Assembly: GCF_027920805.1 (NCBI RefSeq)
Contig: NZ_JANWOI010000001.1
Span: 682,001 to 746,000 of the forward strand
From: Govania unica
GTDB taxonomy: Bacteria; Pseudomonadota; Alphaproteobacteria; Sphingomonadales; Govanellaceae
Length of the DNA: 64,000 bases
Reading direction: 5' to 3'
Shown: positions 54,308 to 62,413 of the stretch, in pieces
Position numbering within the stretch: the stretch's first letter is position 1
Layout of the letters: the number at the start of each line of letters is the position of its first letter
Made by a program: the position numbers and the translations under genes
The notes under the pieces: model-generated
What the model was told of the DNA's origin: nothing
Database searches by the model: none
Seen by the model: only the letters and a program-made list of their open reading frames with translations

Positions 54308-55066
54308 ATGACGGCCACAGGCAGCAATGAAGCAGAACGGCGGGCGGCTATGGCGGCGGCCCGTGCGGCTGCACATGCGCCACAGGCTGACGGATCGACG
54401 GGTGATGAGGGCGCCGATCGGCTGTCGCGCTTTTTTGCCGTGCGTCAGCGTGGCGACCGCGAATCCGCCGAGCGCAGCCGTATTCTGAAAAAAATTCTAC
54501 CCTGGGTGACCGGCGTGGTACTGGTGGCGCTTTTGTCCTGGCCGTTCATCAATCAGCATAGCGAGAGCATCACCCTGTCCTACAAGGATCTGATCGGTCA
54601 AAGCGAGCAGGTGCGCATCAAGGGTGCCCATTATACGGGCGTCGATGCCCGCGACCGGCCGTTTGAAGTGATGGCGGACGAAGGCTTGCAGGAACGCACG
54701 GATTCGGATTATGCCACCCTGACCAAGGTCGAGGCCAGTATGGAGCTCAGCCCGCAGGACAAGGTCGCGGTGACCGGCGGCACCGGCAAATATGATCGCG
54801 CCAAGGAGCGTCTCAGCCTGGCAAGCGGGATTACGCTTGATTCCTCCACGGGGTACAAACTTCAGACCGACCAGGCCGAAGTCGATCTTGCGACCAAGGT
54901 TGCAAGCGGAACCGTGGATGTGACGGGCTCAGCCCCTTTCGGCAGCTTCAGCGCCAAGGGTTTCACGTTGAAACTCGATGACCGTCAATTGACGTTGGAA
55001 GGTAACGTCAAGGTCAAGCTCGATCCCGGCAAGCGGATGACGGACCGAGGCAAGGCGGGACACTAA
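54308..55066 (+). CDS. lptC: Lipopolysaccharide export protein LptC
   Basis: LptC is the membrane-anchored periplasmic link between the LptBFG transporter and LptA. The 252-aa product has a charged N-terminal extension of about 60 residues, one membrane segment (WVTGVVLVALLSWPFI, about 64-79) and a periplasmic beta-strand domain of the Lpt fold. It is the first gene of an lptC-lptA-lptB-rpoN-hpf-ptsN cluster. Spacing to lptA is small. Confidence 0.9.
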   Translation: MTATGSNEAERRAAMAAARAAAHAPQADGSTGDEGADRLSRFFAVRQRGDRESAERSRILKKILPWVTGVVLVALLSWPFINQHSESITLSYKDLIGQSEQVRIKGAHYTGVDARDRPFEVMADEGLQERTDSDYATLTKVEASMELSPQDKVAVTGGTGKYDRAKERLSLASGITLDSSTGYKLQTDQAEVDLATKVASGTVDVTGSAPFGSFSAKGFTLKLDDRQLTLEGNVKVKLDPGKRMTDRGKAGH

Positions 55067-55105
55067 AAGATGCAAACAAACTGGGTGACGAGGCAGGAGA
55101 CGCAG

Positions 55106-55753
55106 GTGACCAGCAGGCAGATGAAAAGCAAATTACGCTCCCTTGCCGGGGTGGCTCTGGCCGCCGGAATTGGCGCGGGCTTGTTTGCGGGCGAAGGTGT
55201 GGTCGGGAGCGCGGTCGTGCTGGCCCAGTCGGCCGGAATTTCGGCGCTTAAAAATCACAATGTGCAGACGCCCATCGATATCAGCGCCGACCGGCTTGAG
55301 GTGCGCAGCAAGGACAATGTGGCCATATTCGAGGGCCGGGTGCGGGCTGATCAGGGCGATATGACCCTGAATGCCGACCGGGTTACGGTCTATTATCAGG
55401 GCGATGCCACCCAAGCCGCGCAGGTGGCACCTGCTCAGCCGGCTTCAGGTCAGTCCGGAACAGACGGCGAGGCACCGGCCATTTCACGGATCGACGCCGC
55501 CGGCAATGTCAAGCTGACCTCACCGACCGAGACGGCGACCGGCAGCTGGGGCGTTTACGATATGGAAAAACGGCTCATCACGGTGGGCGGCGCGGTGCAA
55601 TTGACCCGTGGCGAGACCATGGTCAAGGGTGACCGCATGCAGGTGGACCTGAATAGCGGGGTCACCCGGCTTGATGCCACCGACATGGGAGCGGGCGAAG
55701 GCAAGGGCCGGGTACGCGGCCGCTTTTCTCCAGCGCCTGAGAAAAAAGGCTGA
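55106..55753 (+). CDS. lptA: Lipopolysaccharide transport periplasmic protein LptA
   Basis: LptA forms the periplasmic bridge that carries lipopolysaccharide. The 215-aa product starts at GTG 55106 (GGAGA upstream), giving a signal peptide MTSRQMKSKLRSLAGVALAAGIGAGLFAGEGVVGSAVVLAQ. An ATG at 55070 is an alternative. The OstA/LptA-like core follows: IDISADRLEVRSKDNVAIFEGRVRADQGDMTLNADRV and IDAAGNVKLTSPTETATGSWGVYDMEKR. A linker rich in Gln/Ala/Pro interrupts it. It is between lptC and lptB. Confidence 0.88.
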   Translation: MTSRQMKSKLRSLAGVALAAGIGAGLFAGEGVVGSAVVLAQSAGISALKNHNVQTPIDISADRLEVRSKDNVAIFEGRVRADQGDMTLNADRVTVYYQGDATQAAQVAPAQPASGQSGTDGEAPAISRIDAAGNVKLTSPTETATGSWGVYDMEKRLITVGGAVQLTRGETMVKGDRMQVDLNSGVTRLDATDMGAGEGKGRVRGRFSPAPEKKG

Positions 55754-55817
55754 TCCGTCAGGGATCGGTGACACATCTTTTGTTAAGGCCCATAGTTTAT
55801 AAGGCTTTGAGCAACAT

Positions 55818-56636
55818 ATGAGTGAAAAGCTGGTGCCGATGGATGCGATTGAGGAGACCAGAGTGGAGCATGCGCTGACGCAGACCGCGAGCGCGGAAGC
55901 GACGGACATTCCGTCGACGGGTCTTGTTATCCGCAACATCGGGAAACGCTATAAAAAGCGCCCGGTGCTCAGGAGCATCAATCTCGCGGTCAACCGTGGC
56001 GAGGTGGTGGGTCTGCTCGGGCCGAACGGTGCGGGCAAGACCACGTGTTTTTACACGGTCACTGGTCTGGTCGCGCCGGATCAGGGCCATATCTATCTTG
56101 ATGGGGAGGAGATCACCGGATTCCCCATGTATCGCCGGGCGCAGCTCGGGATCGGCTATCTGCCGCAGGAGGCTTCGATTTTTCGCGGCCTGACGGTTGA
56201 GGGCAATATCCTCGCGGTCCTTGAGGCCGTGGAAAAGGACAAGGAAACGCGGGAGATCATGCTGGATGATCTGCTGAATGAATTTTCCATCTCCCATCTT
56301 CGCCGCACCTCCGCCATGGCGCTTTCGGGCGGGGAACGGCGGCGGGTTGAAATCGCCCGGGCGCTGGCCGCGCGGCCGAGCATTTTCCTGCTTGATGAGC
56401 CCTTTGCCGGGATTGACCCCATCGCCATCAATGATATTCGTGATCTCGTGGCTCATTTGAAAGACCGCGGGCTTGGCGTGCTGATTACCGATCATAACGT
56501 GCGGGAAACGCTCGATATCATCGATCGCGCCTATATCATTCACGATGGCACGGTGCTGATGGAGGGATCCCCGGACGAGATTGTCGCCAATGAAGACGTT
56601 CGCCGAGTTTATCTCGGAGAGCGGTTCAGCTGGTAA
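55818..56636 (+). CDS. lptB: Lipopolysaccharide export ATP-binding protein LptB
   Basis: LptB is the ATPase of the LptBFG transporter. The 272-aa product has Walker [10 protein letters not shown] (68-76), the Q-loop region [12 protein letters not shown], the signature [15 protein letters not shown] and Walker [14 protein letters not shown], ending VYLGERFSW. About 35 residues precede the conserved start, longer than E. coli LptB. It is followed 9 bp later by rpoN, a common alphaproteobacterial order. Confidence 0.96.
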   Translation: MSEKLVPMDAIEETRVEHALTQTASAEATDIPSTGLVIRNIGKRYKKRPVLRSINLAVNRGEVVGLLGPNGAGKTTCFYTVTGLVAPDQGHIYLDGEEITGFPMYRRAQLGIGYLPQEASIFRGLTVEGNILAVLEAVEKDKETREIMLDDLLNEFSISHLRRTSAMALSGGERRRVEIARALAARPSIFLLDEPFAGIDPIAINDIRDLVAHLKDRGLGVLITDHNVRETLDIIDRAYIIHDGTVLMEGSPDEIVANEDVRRVYLGERFSW

Positions 56637-56645
56637 GGGACGATA

Positions 56646-58181
56646 ATGGCGCTAACGCCGCGACTGGAATTAAAACACAGCCAGACACTGGTGATGACGC
56701 CCCAGTTGCAGCAGGCGATCAAGCTGCTGCAATACACGAATCTTGAACTCACCGACTATATTTCCCAGGAAATTGAAAAAAACCCGCTGCTCGAAATCGG
56801 CGACAGCGGCGGCAACAGCGACGCCGGGCCGGGCCAGGAACGCGACGGTGGCCTTGTGGACATGGCGGCACCGGACATCGCCCCGCCGAGTGACGGCACC
56901 CATGCGGCCTCCGACGTCAAGATCCGCGAAGGCGGCACTGACGGCGATTCCATCGATACCGATTTCGACAATGTTTACAACAATGACAGCCCGGCCGATC
57001 TTGCGAGCGGCCTGTCGGGACTGAGCCTGAGCGGCGGCTCGATCCGGGGCAGTGGCGGTGGCGATGGCGACCTCGATTTCGAACAGAACCTCACTCAGGC
57101 CGAAAGCCTGCGCGATCATCTTGAAAGCCAGCTCGCTCATCTGCACCTCACTCCAGCCGCCGAGATGATATCCCGTTTTCTGGTTGATATGGTCGACGAG
57201 TCTGGCTACCTGCGCGAGGATATCGGCGGCGTGGCTGAGCGGCTTGACTGTTCGCTTGCCGATGTGGAAGCCGTACTGGTCCAATTGCAGGGGTTTGAGC
57301 CGTCAGGCGTGTTTGCCCGCAGTCTTCAGGAATGTCTGGCTATTCAGCTGCGTGACCTTGATCGGTTCGATCCGGCCATGGAGATGCTGGTGCAGAATCT
57401 CGAACTGCTGGCGCGGCGCGATCTGGTGGCCTTGCGGCGGATTTGCGGCGTCGATCAGGAGGATCTGACCGATATGGTGACGGAGCTTCAGGCCCTCAAT
57501 CCCAAGCCGGGCCTGGCTTATTCCAGCGAGATGACCATGCCGGTGGTGCCCGATGTGTTCGTGCGCCGTGGGCCCAAGGGCAGCTGGATCATCGATCTGA
57601 ACGGCGATACCCTGCCGCGGGTTCTGGTGAATACCAGCTATCACACTGAAATTTTCAGCCGCACCAGCAACAAGGAAGAAAAAGCCTTTATTTCGGATTG
57701 TTACAACAGCGCCAACTGGCTGGTGAAGGCGCTCGATCAGCGGGCCAAGACGATCTTGAAAGTGGCGACGGAAATCGTCCGCCAGCAGGAGGGGTTTTTC
57801 CTGCAGGGCGTGCGTCATTTGCGCCCCATGAATCTGCGCATGATCGCCGACGCTATCTCCATGCATGAAAGCACGGTCAGCCGGGTCACCGCCAATAAAT
57901 ATCTCGCCACCGATCGCGGGATTTTCGAAATGAAGTATTTCTTCACCTCAGCCATTCAGTCATCAGGCGAGGGGGAGGCTCATGCCTCCGAATCCGTTAA
58001 ACAGCGGATCAAGGAACTGATCGACGCCGAAAGTCCTGCGTCGATCCTGTCCGATGATCGTATTGTCGAGATTCTCATTAAGGAACGCATCGATATTGCC
58101 CGCCGCACGGTGGCAAAATATCGCGATGCCTTGAAAATTCCGTCATCGGTGCAGCGGCGACGGCAAAAAGCCGCAGTTTAA
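56646..58181 (+). CDS. rpoN: RNA polymerase sigma-54 factor
   Basis: Sigma-54 directs polymerase to -24/-12 promoters and needs an activator. The 511-aa product has region I (MALTPRLELKHSQTLVMTPQLQQAIKLLQYTNLELTDYISQEIEKNPLLE), an acidic region II, a core-binding domain and the HTH region. The RpoN box ARRTVAKYR lies at 485-493. It is downstream of lptB and upstream of hpf and ptsN, the usual arrangement in proteobacteria. Confidence 0.97.
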   Translation: MALTPRLELKHSQTLVMTPQLQQAIKLLQYTNLELTDYISQEIEKNPLLEIGDSGGNSDAGPGQERDGGLVDMAAPDIAPPSDGTHAASDVKIREGGTDGDSIDTDFDNVYNNDSPADLASGLSGLSLSGGSIRGSGGGDGDLDFEQNLTQAESLRDHLESQLAHLHLTPAAEMISRFLVDMVDESGYLREDIGGVAERLDCSLADVEAVLVQLQGFEPSGVFARSLQECLAIQLRDLDRFDPAMEMLVQNLELLARRDLVALRRICGVDQEDLTDMVTELQALNPKPGLAYSSEMTMPVVPDVFVRRGPKGSWIIDLNGDTLPRVLVNTSYHTEIFSRTSNKEEKAFISDCYNSANWLVKALDQRAKTILKVATEIVRQQEGFFLQGVRHLRPMNLRMIADAISMHESTVSRVTANKYLATDRGIFEMKYFFTSAIQSSGEGEAHASESVKQRIKELIDAESPASILSDDRIVEILIKERIDIARRTVAKYRDALKIPSSVQRRRQKAAV

Positions 58182-58269
58182 AGCATTTAAATCATTCCAC
58201 CTAACAATCTGGAAATCCCCAGTCGAGCCCGTGGCTTGGCGGCCGTCTTTGTTGTCCTGACGGCAAAGC

Positions 58270-58298
58270 TTGTTCCCGGTGACGGGGAGCTGTGCTAT
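58270..58298 (+). promoter_or_regulatory. Possible promoter of hpf-ptsN
   Basis: TTGTTC and TGCTAT are separated by 17 bp, about 115 bp upstream of hpf in the 230-bp gap after rpoN. The match is modest. Confidence 0.35.
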
Positions 58299-58413
58299 GC
58301 TGATTGACAGTCCCAACCGGGTTCCGTATGTTGCCCAACTTTGAAGGCCCGGCTGAGACGCAGATGATTCTTCATCTCCTAAGTAACCACCTCAAGGGGA
58401 TCTCAAAGCAATC

Positions 58414-59010
58414 ATGAAAGTCGTGGTGAATGGAAAGCAGATCGACGTCGGTGACGCGCTGCGCACCTATGTGATCGACCAACTGCAAACCAACTTGGCC
58501 AAATATTTCGACGACAAGCGGCTTGAGGCGAATGTCACATTTTCGCGTCAGGCGCATTTGTTCCGTGCCGATTGCGCGGTTCATGCCGGGTCCGAGATTT
58601 ATTTGCAGAGTCATGGCGAAGCGAATGATATCTATGCCGCCTTCGCCGCCGCGGGTGACCGCCTTGAAAAGCGGCTCAGGCGGTATAAACGACGGCTCAG
58701 GGATCACCATAAGCGTCGCCTGGAAAGCGAAGCTGCACAATGGCGGGCAGCGACCATGGTTTTGGAACCGGATGTCGCTGATGAAGAACCGGAATATCAT
58801 GTCGATGGCTGGCAGCCGATCGTCGTGGCCGAGACAACCATGGAAATTCTCCAACTGAGCGTTGGGGAGGCGGTGATGCGAATGGATCTTGCAGAAGCCG
58901 CGGTTTTCATGTTCCGCAACAGCTCCAACGGGCAATTCAACGTTATTTTCCGTCGACAGGACGGCAACATTGGCTGGGTTGATCCGGCGAATATCAAAAC
59001 GGGATCATGA
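58414..59010 (+). CDS. hpf: Long-form ribosome hibernation promoting factor
   Basis: HPF binds idle ribosomes; the long form dimerises them into 100S particles. The 198-aa product has the N-terminal S30AE-like domain (MKVVVNGKQIDVGDALRTYVIDQLQTNLAKYFDDKRLEANVTF...DIYAAFAAAGDRLEKRLRRYKRRLRD). A C-terminal dimerisation domain (VAETTMEILQLSVGEAVMRMDLAEAAVFMFRNSSNGQFNVIFRRQDGNIGWVDP) follows. It sits between rpoN and ptsN, its usual location. ptsN follows 6 bp later. Confidence 0.96.
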   Translation: MKVVVNGKQIDVGDALRTYVIDQLQTNLAKYFDDKRLEANVTFSRQAHLFRADCAVHAGSEIYLQSHGEANDIYAAFAAAGDRLEKRLRRYKRRLRDHHKRRLESEAAQWRAATMVLEPDVADEEPEYHVDGWQPIVVAETTMEILQLSVGEAVMRMDLAEAAVFMFRNSSNGQFNVIFRRQDGNIGWVDPANIKTGS

Positions 59011-59016
59011 AGACCA

Positions 59017-59481
59017 ATGGAAATTTCTGATTTGGTAAGCCTGGAAGCCATCGATCCGCACCTCAAGGCTTCCAGTAAAAAACAAGCGTTGCAGGAGCTT
59101 GCGGAACAAGCCGCGCAGATTGTCGGGCAGCCGGAACGGGCTATTTTCGATGTTCTGCTCGAACGCGAGCGTCTCGGAACCACAGGGGTCGGGCAGGGGG
59201 TGGCCATTCCACATGGTCGTCTGCCGAACCTTGACCGGCTTTATGGCTTTTTTGCCCGTCTCGATACGCCGATTGATTTCGACGCCATTGATGAACAGCC
59301 TGTGGATCTGATTTTCCTGCTTCTCGCGCCGGAATCGGCGGGGGCCGACCATCTGAAGGCGCTGGCCAAAGTGTCTCGTCTTCTGCGCAACAAGCCGGTC
59401 TGCGACAAAATACGTGGCAGCGACAATGCCGATGCCATCTATGCCTTGCTGATCGAGCCTGCGGCCTCTCACGCGGCGTAA
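59017..59481 (+). CDS. ptsN: Nitrogen phosphotransferase protein EIIA-Ntr
   Basis: PtsN receives phosphate from NPr in the nitrogen PTS and influences potassium, nitrogen and other controls. The 154-aa product has the EIIA fold with the phosphorylated His66 in GVAIPHGRLP and an EELV-like C-terminus. It ends the lpt/rpoN cluster and is followed by a terminator. Confidence 0.96.
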   Translation: MEISDLVSLEAIDPHLKASSKKQALQELAEQAAQIVGQPERAIFDVLLERERLGTTGVGQGVAIPHGRLPNLDRLYGFFARLDTPIDFDAIDEQPVDLIFLLLAPESAGADHLKALAKVSRLLRNKPVCDKIRGSDNADAIYALLIEPAASHAA

Positions 59482-59513
59482 CGCCTGCAGTTTGCCATGT
59501 CTATGAAAACGTG

Positions 59514-59545
59514 ATGGCCGGGACTTGTCCCGGCCATTGGTTTTT
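59514..59545 (+). terminator. Rho-independent terminator after ptsN
   Basis: TGGCCGGGA pairs with TCCCGGCCA across a CTTG loop, followed by TTGGTTTTT. It ends the lpt-rpoN-hpf-ptsN transcript. Confidence 0.82.
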
Positions 59546-59631
59546 ACGGGGCGACTTCAGGGGAATGCCGGGAAAAAAGCCTGAGATTGCCGCCCGGCTG
59601 GCAGCAATGGCTGATGAGCGGCCCGCGCCGG

Positions 59632-59850
59632 TTAATGCAGGCGGGCAGGGCTCATGTTATTTTCAAGCGCCGTAGTCAGTGCGGCCTCCCAGCTTTCAAA
59701 TACAGCCAGTTCGCGGCCATTCGCGGCATGCACGGCAAAGCTCGGCACACCGTGACGCTGGACAGCCTTGATATAGACGAGGTCGCCTTCCCCGAGATGG
59801 GCGAAGGTTTCCGGGCTCATGATCTTCAGAGCTTCATGATTGGTGTGCAT
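59632..59850 (-). CDS. DUF1150 family protein
   Basis: The 72-aa protein starts at the ATG at 59850, with GGGAG 8 bp upstream (MHTNHEALKIMSPETFAHLGEGDLVYIKAV). The sequence matches DUF1150, short alphaproteobacterial proteins often next to Hsp20-type genes. Function unknown. It lies downstream of the hsp20 gene on the same strand. Confidence 0.85.
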   Translation of the reverse strand: MHTNHEALKIMSPETFAHLGEGDLVYIKAVQRHGVPSFAVHAANGRELAVFESWEAALTTALENNMSPARLH

Positions 59851-59979
59851 TTTCGTACTCCCATCCAACGACTTACCCCAATGACTTTCCTTGTAGAAGG
59901 TGTCCAGGGTCGTATCCTGGAGACCTGAGAAACGAAAGTGAGCGGGTCTTACGCAATGTCTGATCGGAAAACAGCCCGA

Positions 59980-60417
59980 TCAGTCGTCGGTAATGGTGAT
60001 CTCTACTATTGTAGACGATGGCGGTGGTTGGCGCAGATCAATTTCCAGTAAACCATTCTTGAGCACCGCCCCGGTAATCTCGACCCCGCGTTCCAATACG
60101 AACCGGCGTTGAAACTGACGGGTGGCGATGCCGCGATGGAGGAAAAGGCGGCTTGCGCCGCTGCTTGTGCCATCATCTTCACTGTCTTCAGGCTGACGGC
60201 CCCGTATGGTCAGGATATTGTCTTCGAGCGTGATCGACAGATCCGGTTTGGCAAAGCCTGCAACCGCAAGGCTGATGCGTAAGCGATCGGCCCCCACATG
60301 CTCGATATTGAACGGGGGATAGCTGTCATTGCCTGCTTTGGCGATGCGTTCGACGATGCGTTCCACATAGTCAAAGCCAACGACAAACGGCGTGTTGAAG
60401 ACTGTAGGCCGTGTAAT
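59980..60417 (-). CDS. Hsp20-family small heat-shock protein
   Basis: This ATP-independent chaperone has an alpha-crystallin core (FNIEHVGADRLRISLAVAGFAKPDLSITLEDNILTIRGRQ...RLFLHRGIATRQFQRRFVLERGVEI). It ends with an I-x-I-like VEITI. The first GTG (60366) would give a truncated 128-aa protein. The conserved family N-terminus (TRPTVFNTPFVVGFDYVERIVERI) continues upstream in frame to an ATT codon at 60417. That ATT is 7 bp after AGGAG and just inside an in-frame stop. The start is therefore probably the rare ATT, giving 145 aa. A single-base sequencing error is the alternative. The ATG at 60424 is in another frame and soon stops. It is followed by the DUF1150 gene, and an 8-bp stem overlaps its stop. 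Confidence 0.88.
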   Translation of the reverse strand: MTRPTVFNTPFVVGFDYVERIVERIAKAGNDSYPPFNIEHVGADRLRISLAVAGFAKPDLSITLEDNILTIRGRQPEDSEDDGTSSGASRLFLHRGIATRQFQRRFVLERGVEITGAVLKNGLLEIDLRQPPPSSTIVEITITDD

Positions 60418-60424
60418 CGGTCAT

Positions 60425-60512
60425 CTCCTCAAGCGAGCAAGTTGACTGACATGCGCATTCTGGGTCCGTTAGGCATCCCGTTTTGCACGAGGACCGTCAC
60501 CATGACCGATCC
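60425..60512 (-). promoter_or_regulatory. ROSE-like RNA thermometer in the hsp20 5' UTR
   Basis: On the minus strand TTGCT (60436-60440) is separated by six bases from the Shine-Dalgarno AGGAG (60425-60429). This is the ROSE signature U(U/C)GCU, which pairs with the ribosome binding site at low temperature through a G-G mismatch. The leader is about 90 nt, as usual for ROSE elements. Upstream hairpins were not folded computationally. Confidence 0.65.
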
Positions 60513-60518
60513 TGTACC

Positions 60519-60548
60519 ATATTTAGGTCTGCCCCTCGGGGGATCAAG
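60519..60548 (-). promoter_or_regulatory. Predicted RpoH-type heat-shock promoter of hsp20
   Basis: On the minus strand CTTGAT and CTAAATAT are separated by 16 bp. This is close to the alphaproteobacterial sigma-32 consensus (CTTG-N17-CYTATNT). It lies just upstream of the ROSE-like leader. Confidence 0.6.
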
Positions 60549-60564
60549 GCCTTGACGAGTGTTT

Positions 60565-61899
60565 TTAAGTGGCACTGGCCAGTTGCAGGCCGCCGGCCGG
60601 CAGCGCGCGCACCAGACAGGCGGCTCCCCGGGCTTGCAGGCTGTTACAGAGGCTGACGGCGGCGGCGCGACTGCTGAGCGGTCCGGCGGTCAGGCGGTAA
60701 TAAAGCCCCTTCGGACCGCTGCTGTCGGTGGCGAAATTGATTTCCGCATGCTGGGGCGACAGTCCGGCAAGCAAATCGCCATATTGGCTGGTGAAGCGGT
60801 TCCAGCCGCCGGTCAGCTGATCGGCCTTGCGATAGGCGGCAAGCTGGACGGTCCAGCCCATGCGGGCGGTGGTCGTGACGGTGACTGGGGTGATCGTCGC
60901 AACGGGCTGCGTGCTGACCGGGGCCGGGGAGATGGCGGCCAGTGTGGCTGGAGGGGTGATCTCAGCCACCATGATCGGCTCTTTACCAATCACCCGGAGG
61001 GCGGCGACCTGCTGTGCGCTCAAACCTTCCGGCGCTGTGGCCATGACGCTGCGGCCGCTTTGCACCAGCGCGGCGAGACGGCGCGCCGGCGGCAGGGCTG
61101 CCACCATATAAAGATCCCGCAGACGGCTGTCGGCGGCGGATTGGCCGAAGTCGATGGCCACGAGCCGCCGGGCCTCATCCTCATGCCCGCGCAACAGATA
61201 GGCGAGGGCCAGGTTCTGACGGACTGCCATGCCGCCCGTGGAGGATGGGGTCTGCAGAGCGCCCTCAAGCACACGGATGCCATCATCGGTGGCGCCATGG
61301 AGGACCAGCGACAAACCATAATTATTAAGGCTGCGGATATCCTGCGGAGCCGCCGCGAGGGCCTCCCCATAAAGCATCACGGCCTCGTCGTGACGGCCAA
61401 GCAGATCAAGGGCGGTGGCCTTGCCGCGCAGCGCCTCCGGCAGCCTCGGGTCAAGCATCAGCGCGTTATCAAGGAAGGCCAGACCATCCTGGGCGCGGTC
61501 CATCTGCACAAGGCTGTTGCCGAATGCGGTGAGCGCCACGGGGTCCGTCTTGTCGCGGCCGACGGCACGTTCGAACGCGTCGCGAGCGTCGCCATATTGT
61601 CCGATGGCGGCGAGCGCGCGGCCAAGGCCCAAAAGCGGGGCCGGGTCACGCGGGCGGGCTTCATGGGCGCGGCGGTACAGCGGGATCGCGGCGGCCGGAT
61701 CGCCAGCTTCGGCGATGCGGTCGGCTAGGGCCAGAAGGGCGCTGGTATCGGAAAATCCGGGTTTTCCAGTGCTCCGCGCCTCGGCCCCGGTGGCAAATTT
61801 GCTGAACCGGCTGGCCGGGTCGCTGTTGCAGGCAGCAAGCAGGACGCAAGTTGCACTGGCCAACGCCACAAGGGCGGGGAAAGCCGGTTTCCGGGACAT
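60565..61899 (-). CDS. TPR and SPOR-domain lipoprotein
   Basis: The 444-aa product has a lipoprotein signal (FPALVALASATCVLLAACN, lipobox LAAC near 24). Tetratricopeptide-like repeats (GDPAAAIPLYRRAHEARPRDPAPLLGLGRALAAIGQYGDARDAFERAVGRDKTDPVALTAFGNSLVQM and further) follow. A linker and a C-terminal SPOR domain (GWTVQLAAYRKADQLTGGWNRFTSQY...GLYYRLTAGPLSSRAAAVSLCNSLQARGAACLV) end it. SPOR domains bind septal glycan. TPR-SPOR lipoproteins are tied to the cell envelope. It is downstream of the ParA cassette on the same strand. Confidence 0.85.
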   Translation of the reverse strand: MSRKPAFPALVALASATCVLLAACNSDPASRFSKFATGAEARSTGKPGFSDTSALLALADRIAEAGDPAAAIPLYRRAHEARPRDPAPLLGLGRALAAIGQYGDARDAFERAVGRDKTDPVALTAFGNSLVQMDRAQDGLAFLDNALMLDPRLPEALRGKATALDLLGRHDEAVMLYGEALAAAPQDIRSLNNYGLSLVLHGATDDGIRVLEGALQTPSSTGGMAVRQNLALAYLLRGHEDEARRLVAIDFGQSAADSRLRDLYMVAALPPARRLAALVQSGRSVMATAPEGLSAQQVAALRVIGKEPIMVAEITPPATLAAISPAPVSTQPVATITPVTVTTTARMGWTVQLAAYRKADQLTGGWNRFTSQYGDLLAGLSPQHAEINFATDSSGPKGLYYRLTAGPLSSRAAAVSLCNSLQARGAACLVRALPAGGLQLASAT

Positions 61900-61965
61900 G
61901 GAACGATCCTTTAGGTGATTTGTCTTAGCCCCGAGGTTAGGCCATTTGTCTTTACAGGGGCTTAA

Positions 61966-62400
61966 TCAGCGGCAGGCTTTGCCACGGGCGACACCCTGTT
62001 GCAGGCATTCACAATGCTGAAGGCCCGGTTCGCAGCCCTGGCGTTCCAGATAGTCATCAAGGGCCGCCGTCAAAATTTCCTGACTGCTCAGATGGCTATG
62101 AGCGGACAAGAGGCGCAGTTTCAGATGGCGCTCACTGTCAAGACGCAAGGTCATCGCCACGCGAGGGGCTTGGGCGCTGTCTTTTTCCGGCTTGGCCGCC
62201 CGGGGTTCGGGAATCACGGTTGCGACCGGCCTTGGCGCCGGGCGGGCATAGGTGGCCGAGAAGGAGCTGACGGGCGGAGCCGATGGCGTCGGGTCGCCGG
62301 GCAGGTTGTGGGCGAGCGCGAAGGTGGCGCTTTCCTGGGCTGGTACGGCATGGCCCTTACGTGCGAGCAGGGAAGCGGAAAGACGGGCTACGGACTTCAT
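61966..62400 (-). CDS. Small protein with C-terminal ribbon-helix-helix-like domain, ParA partner candidate
   Basis: I do not recognise a named family. The 144-aa protein has an N-terminal motif MKSVARLSASLLARKGHAVP, then a Pro/Ala-rich, probably disordered stretch (about 20-78). The segment RVAMTLRLDSERHLKLRLLSAHSHLSSQEILTAALDDYLE (80-119) has the strand-helix-helix form of a ribbon-helix-helix DNA-binding domain. The tail has four cysteines (123, 130, 132, 143). Its Shine-Dalgarno overlaps the stop of the ParA gene, so the two are probably coupled. The layout of ParA followed by a small protein with a flexible N-terminus and RHH C-terminus resembles ParF-ParG. Confidence 0.6.
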   Translation of the reverse strand: MKSVARLSASLLARKGHAVPAQESATFALAHNLPGDPTPSAPPVSSFSATYARPAPRPVATVIPEPRAAKPEKDSAQAPRVAMTLRLDSERHLKLRLLSAHSHLSSQEILTAALDDYLERQGCEPGLQHCECLQQGVARGKACR

Positions 62401-62413
62401 ACAGTCTTGCTCC

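Noticed and set aside
58182-58413. Sigma-54 promoter upstream of hpf.
   Set aside because: A partial TGGC motif occurs, but the -12 GC element is not at the required spacing.
60422-60424. ATG directly after AGGAG as the hsp20 start.
   Set aside because: It is in a different frame, stops after about 17 codons, and has zero spacing to the Shine-Dalgarno.
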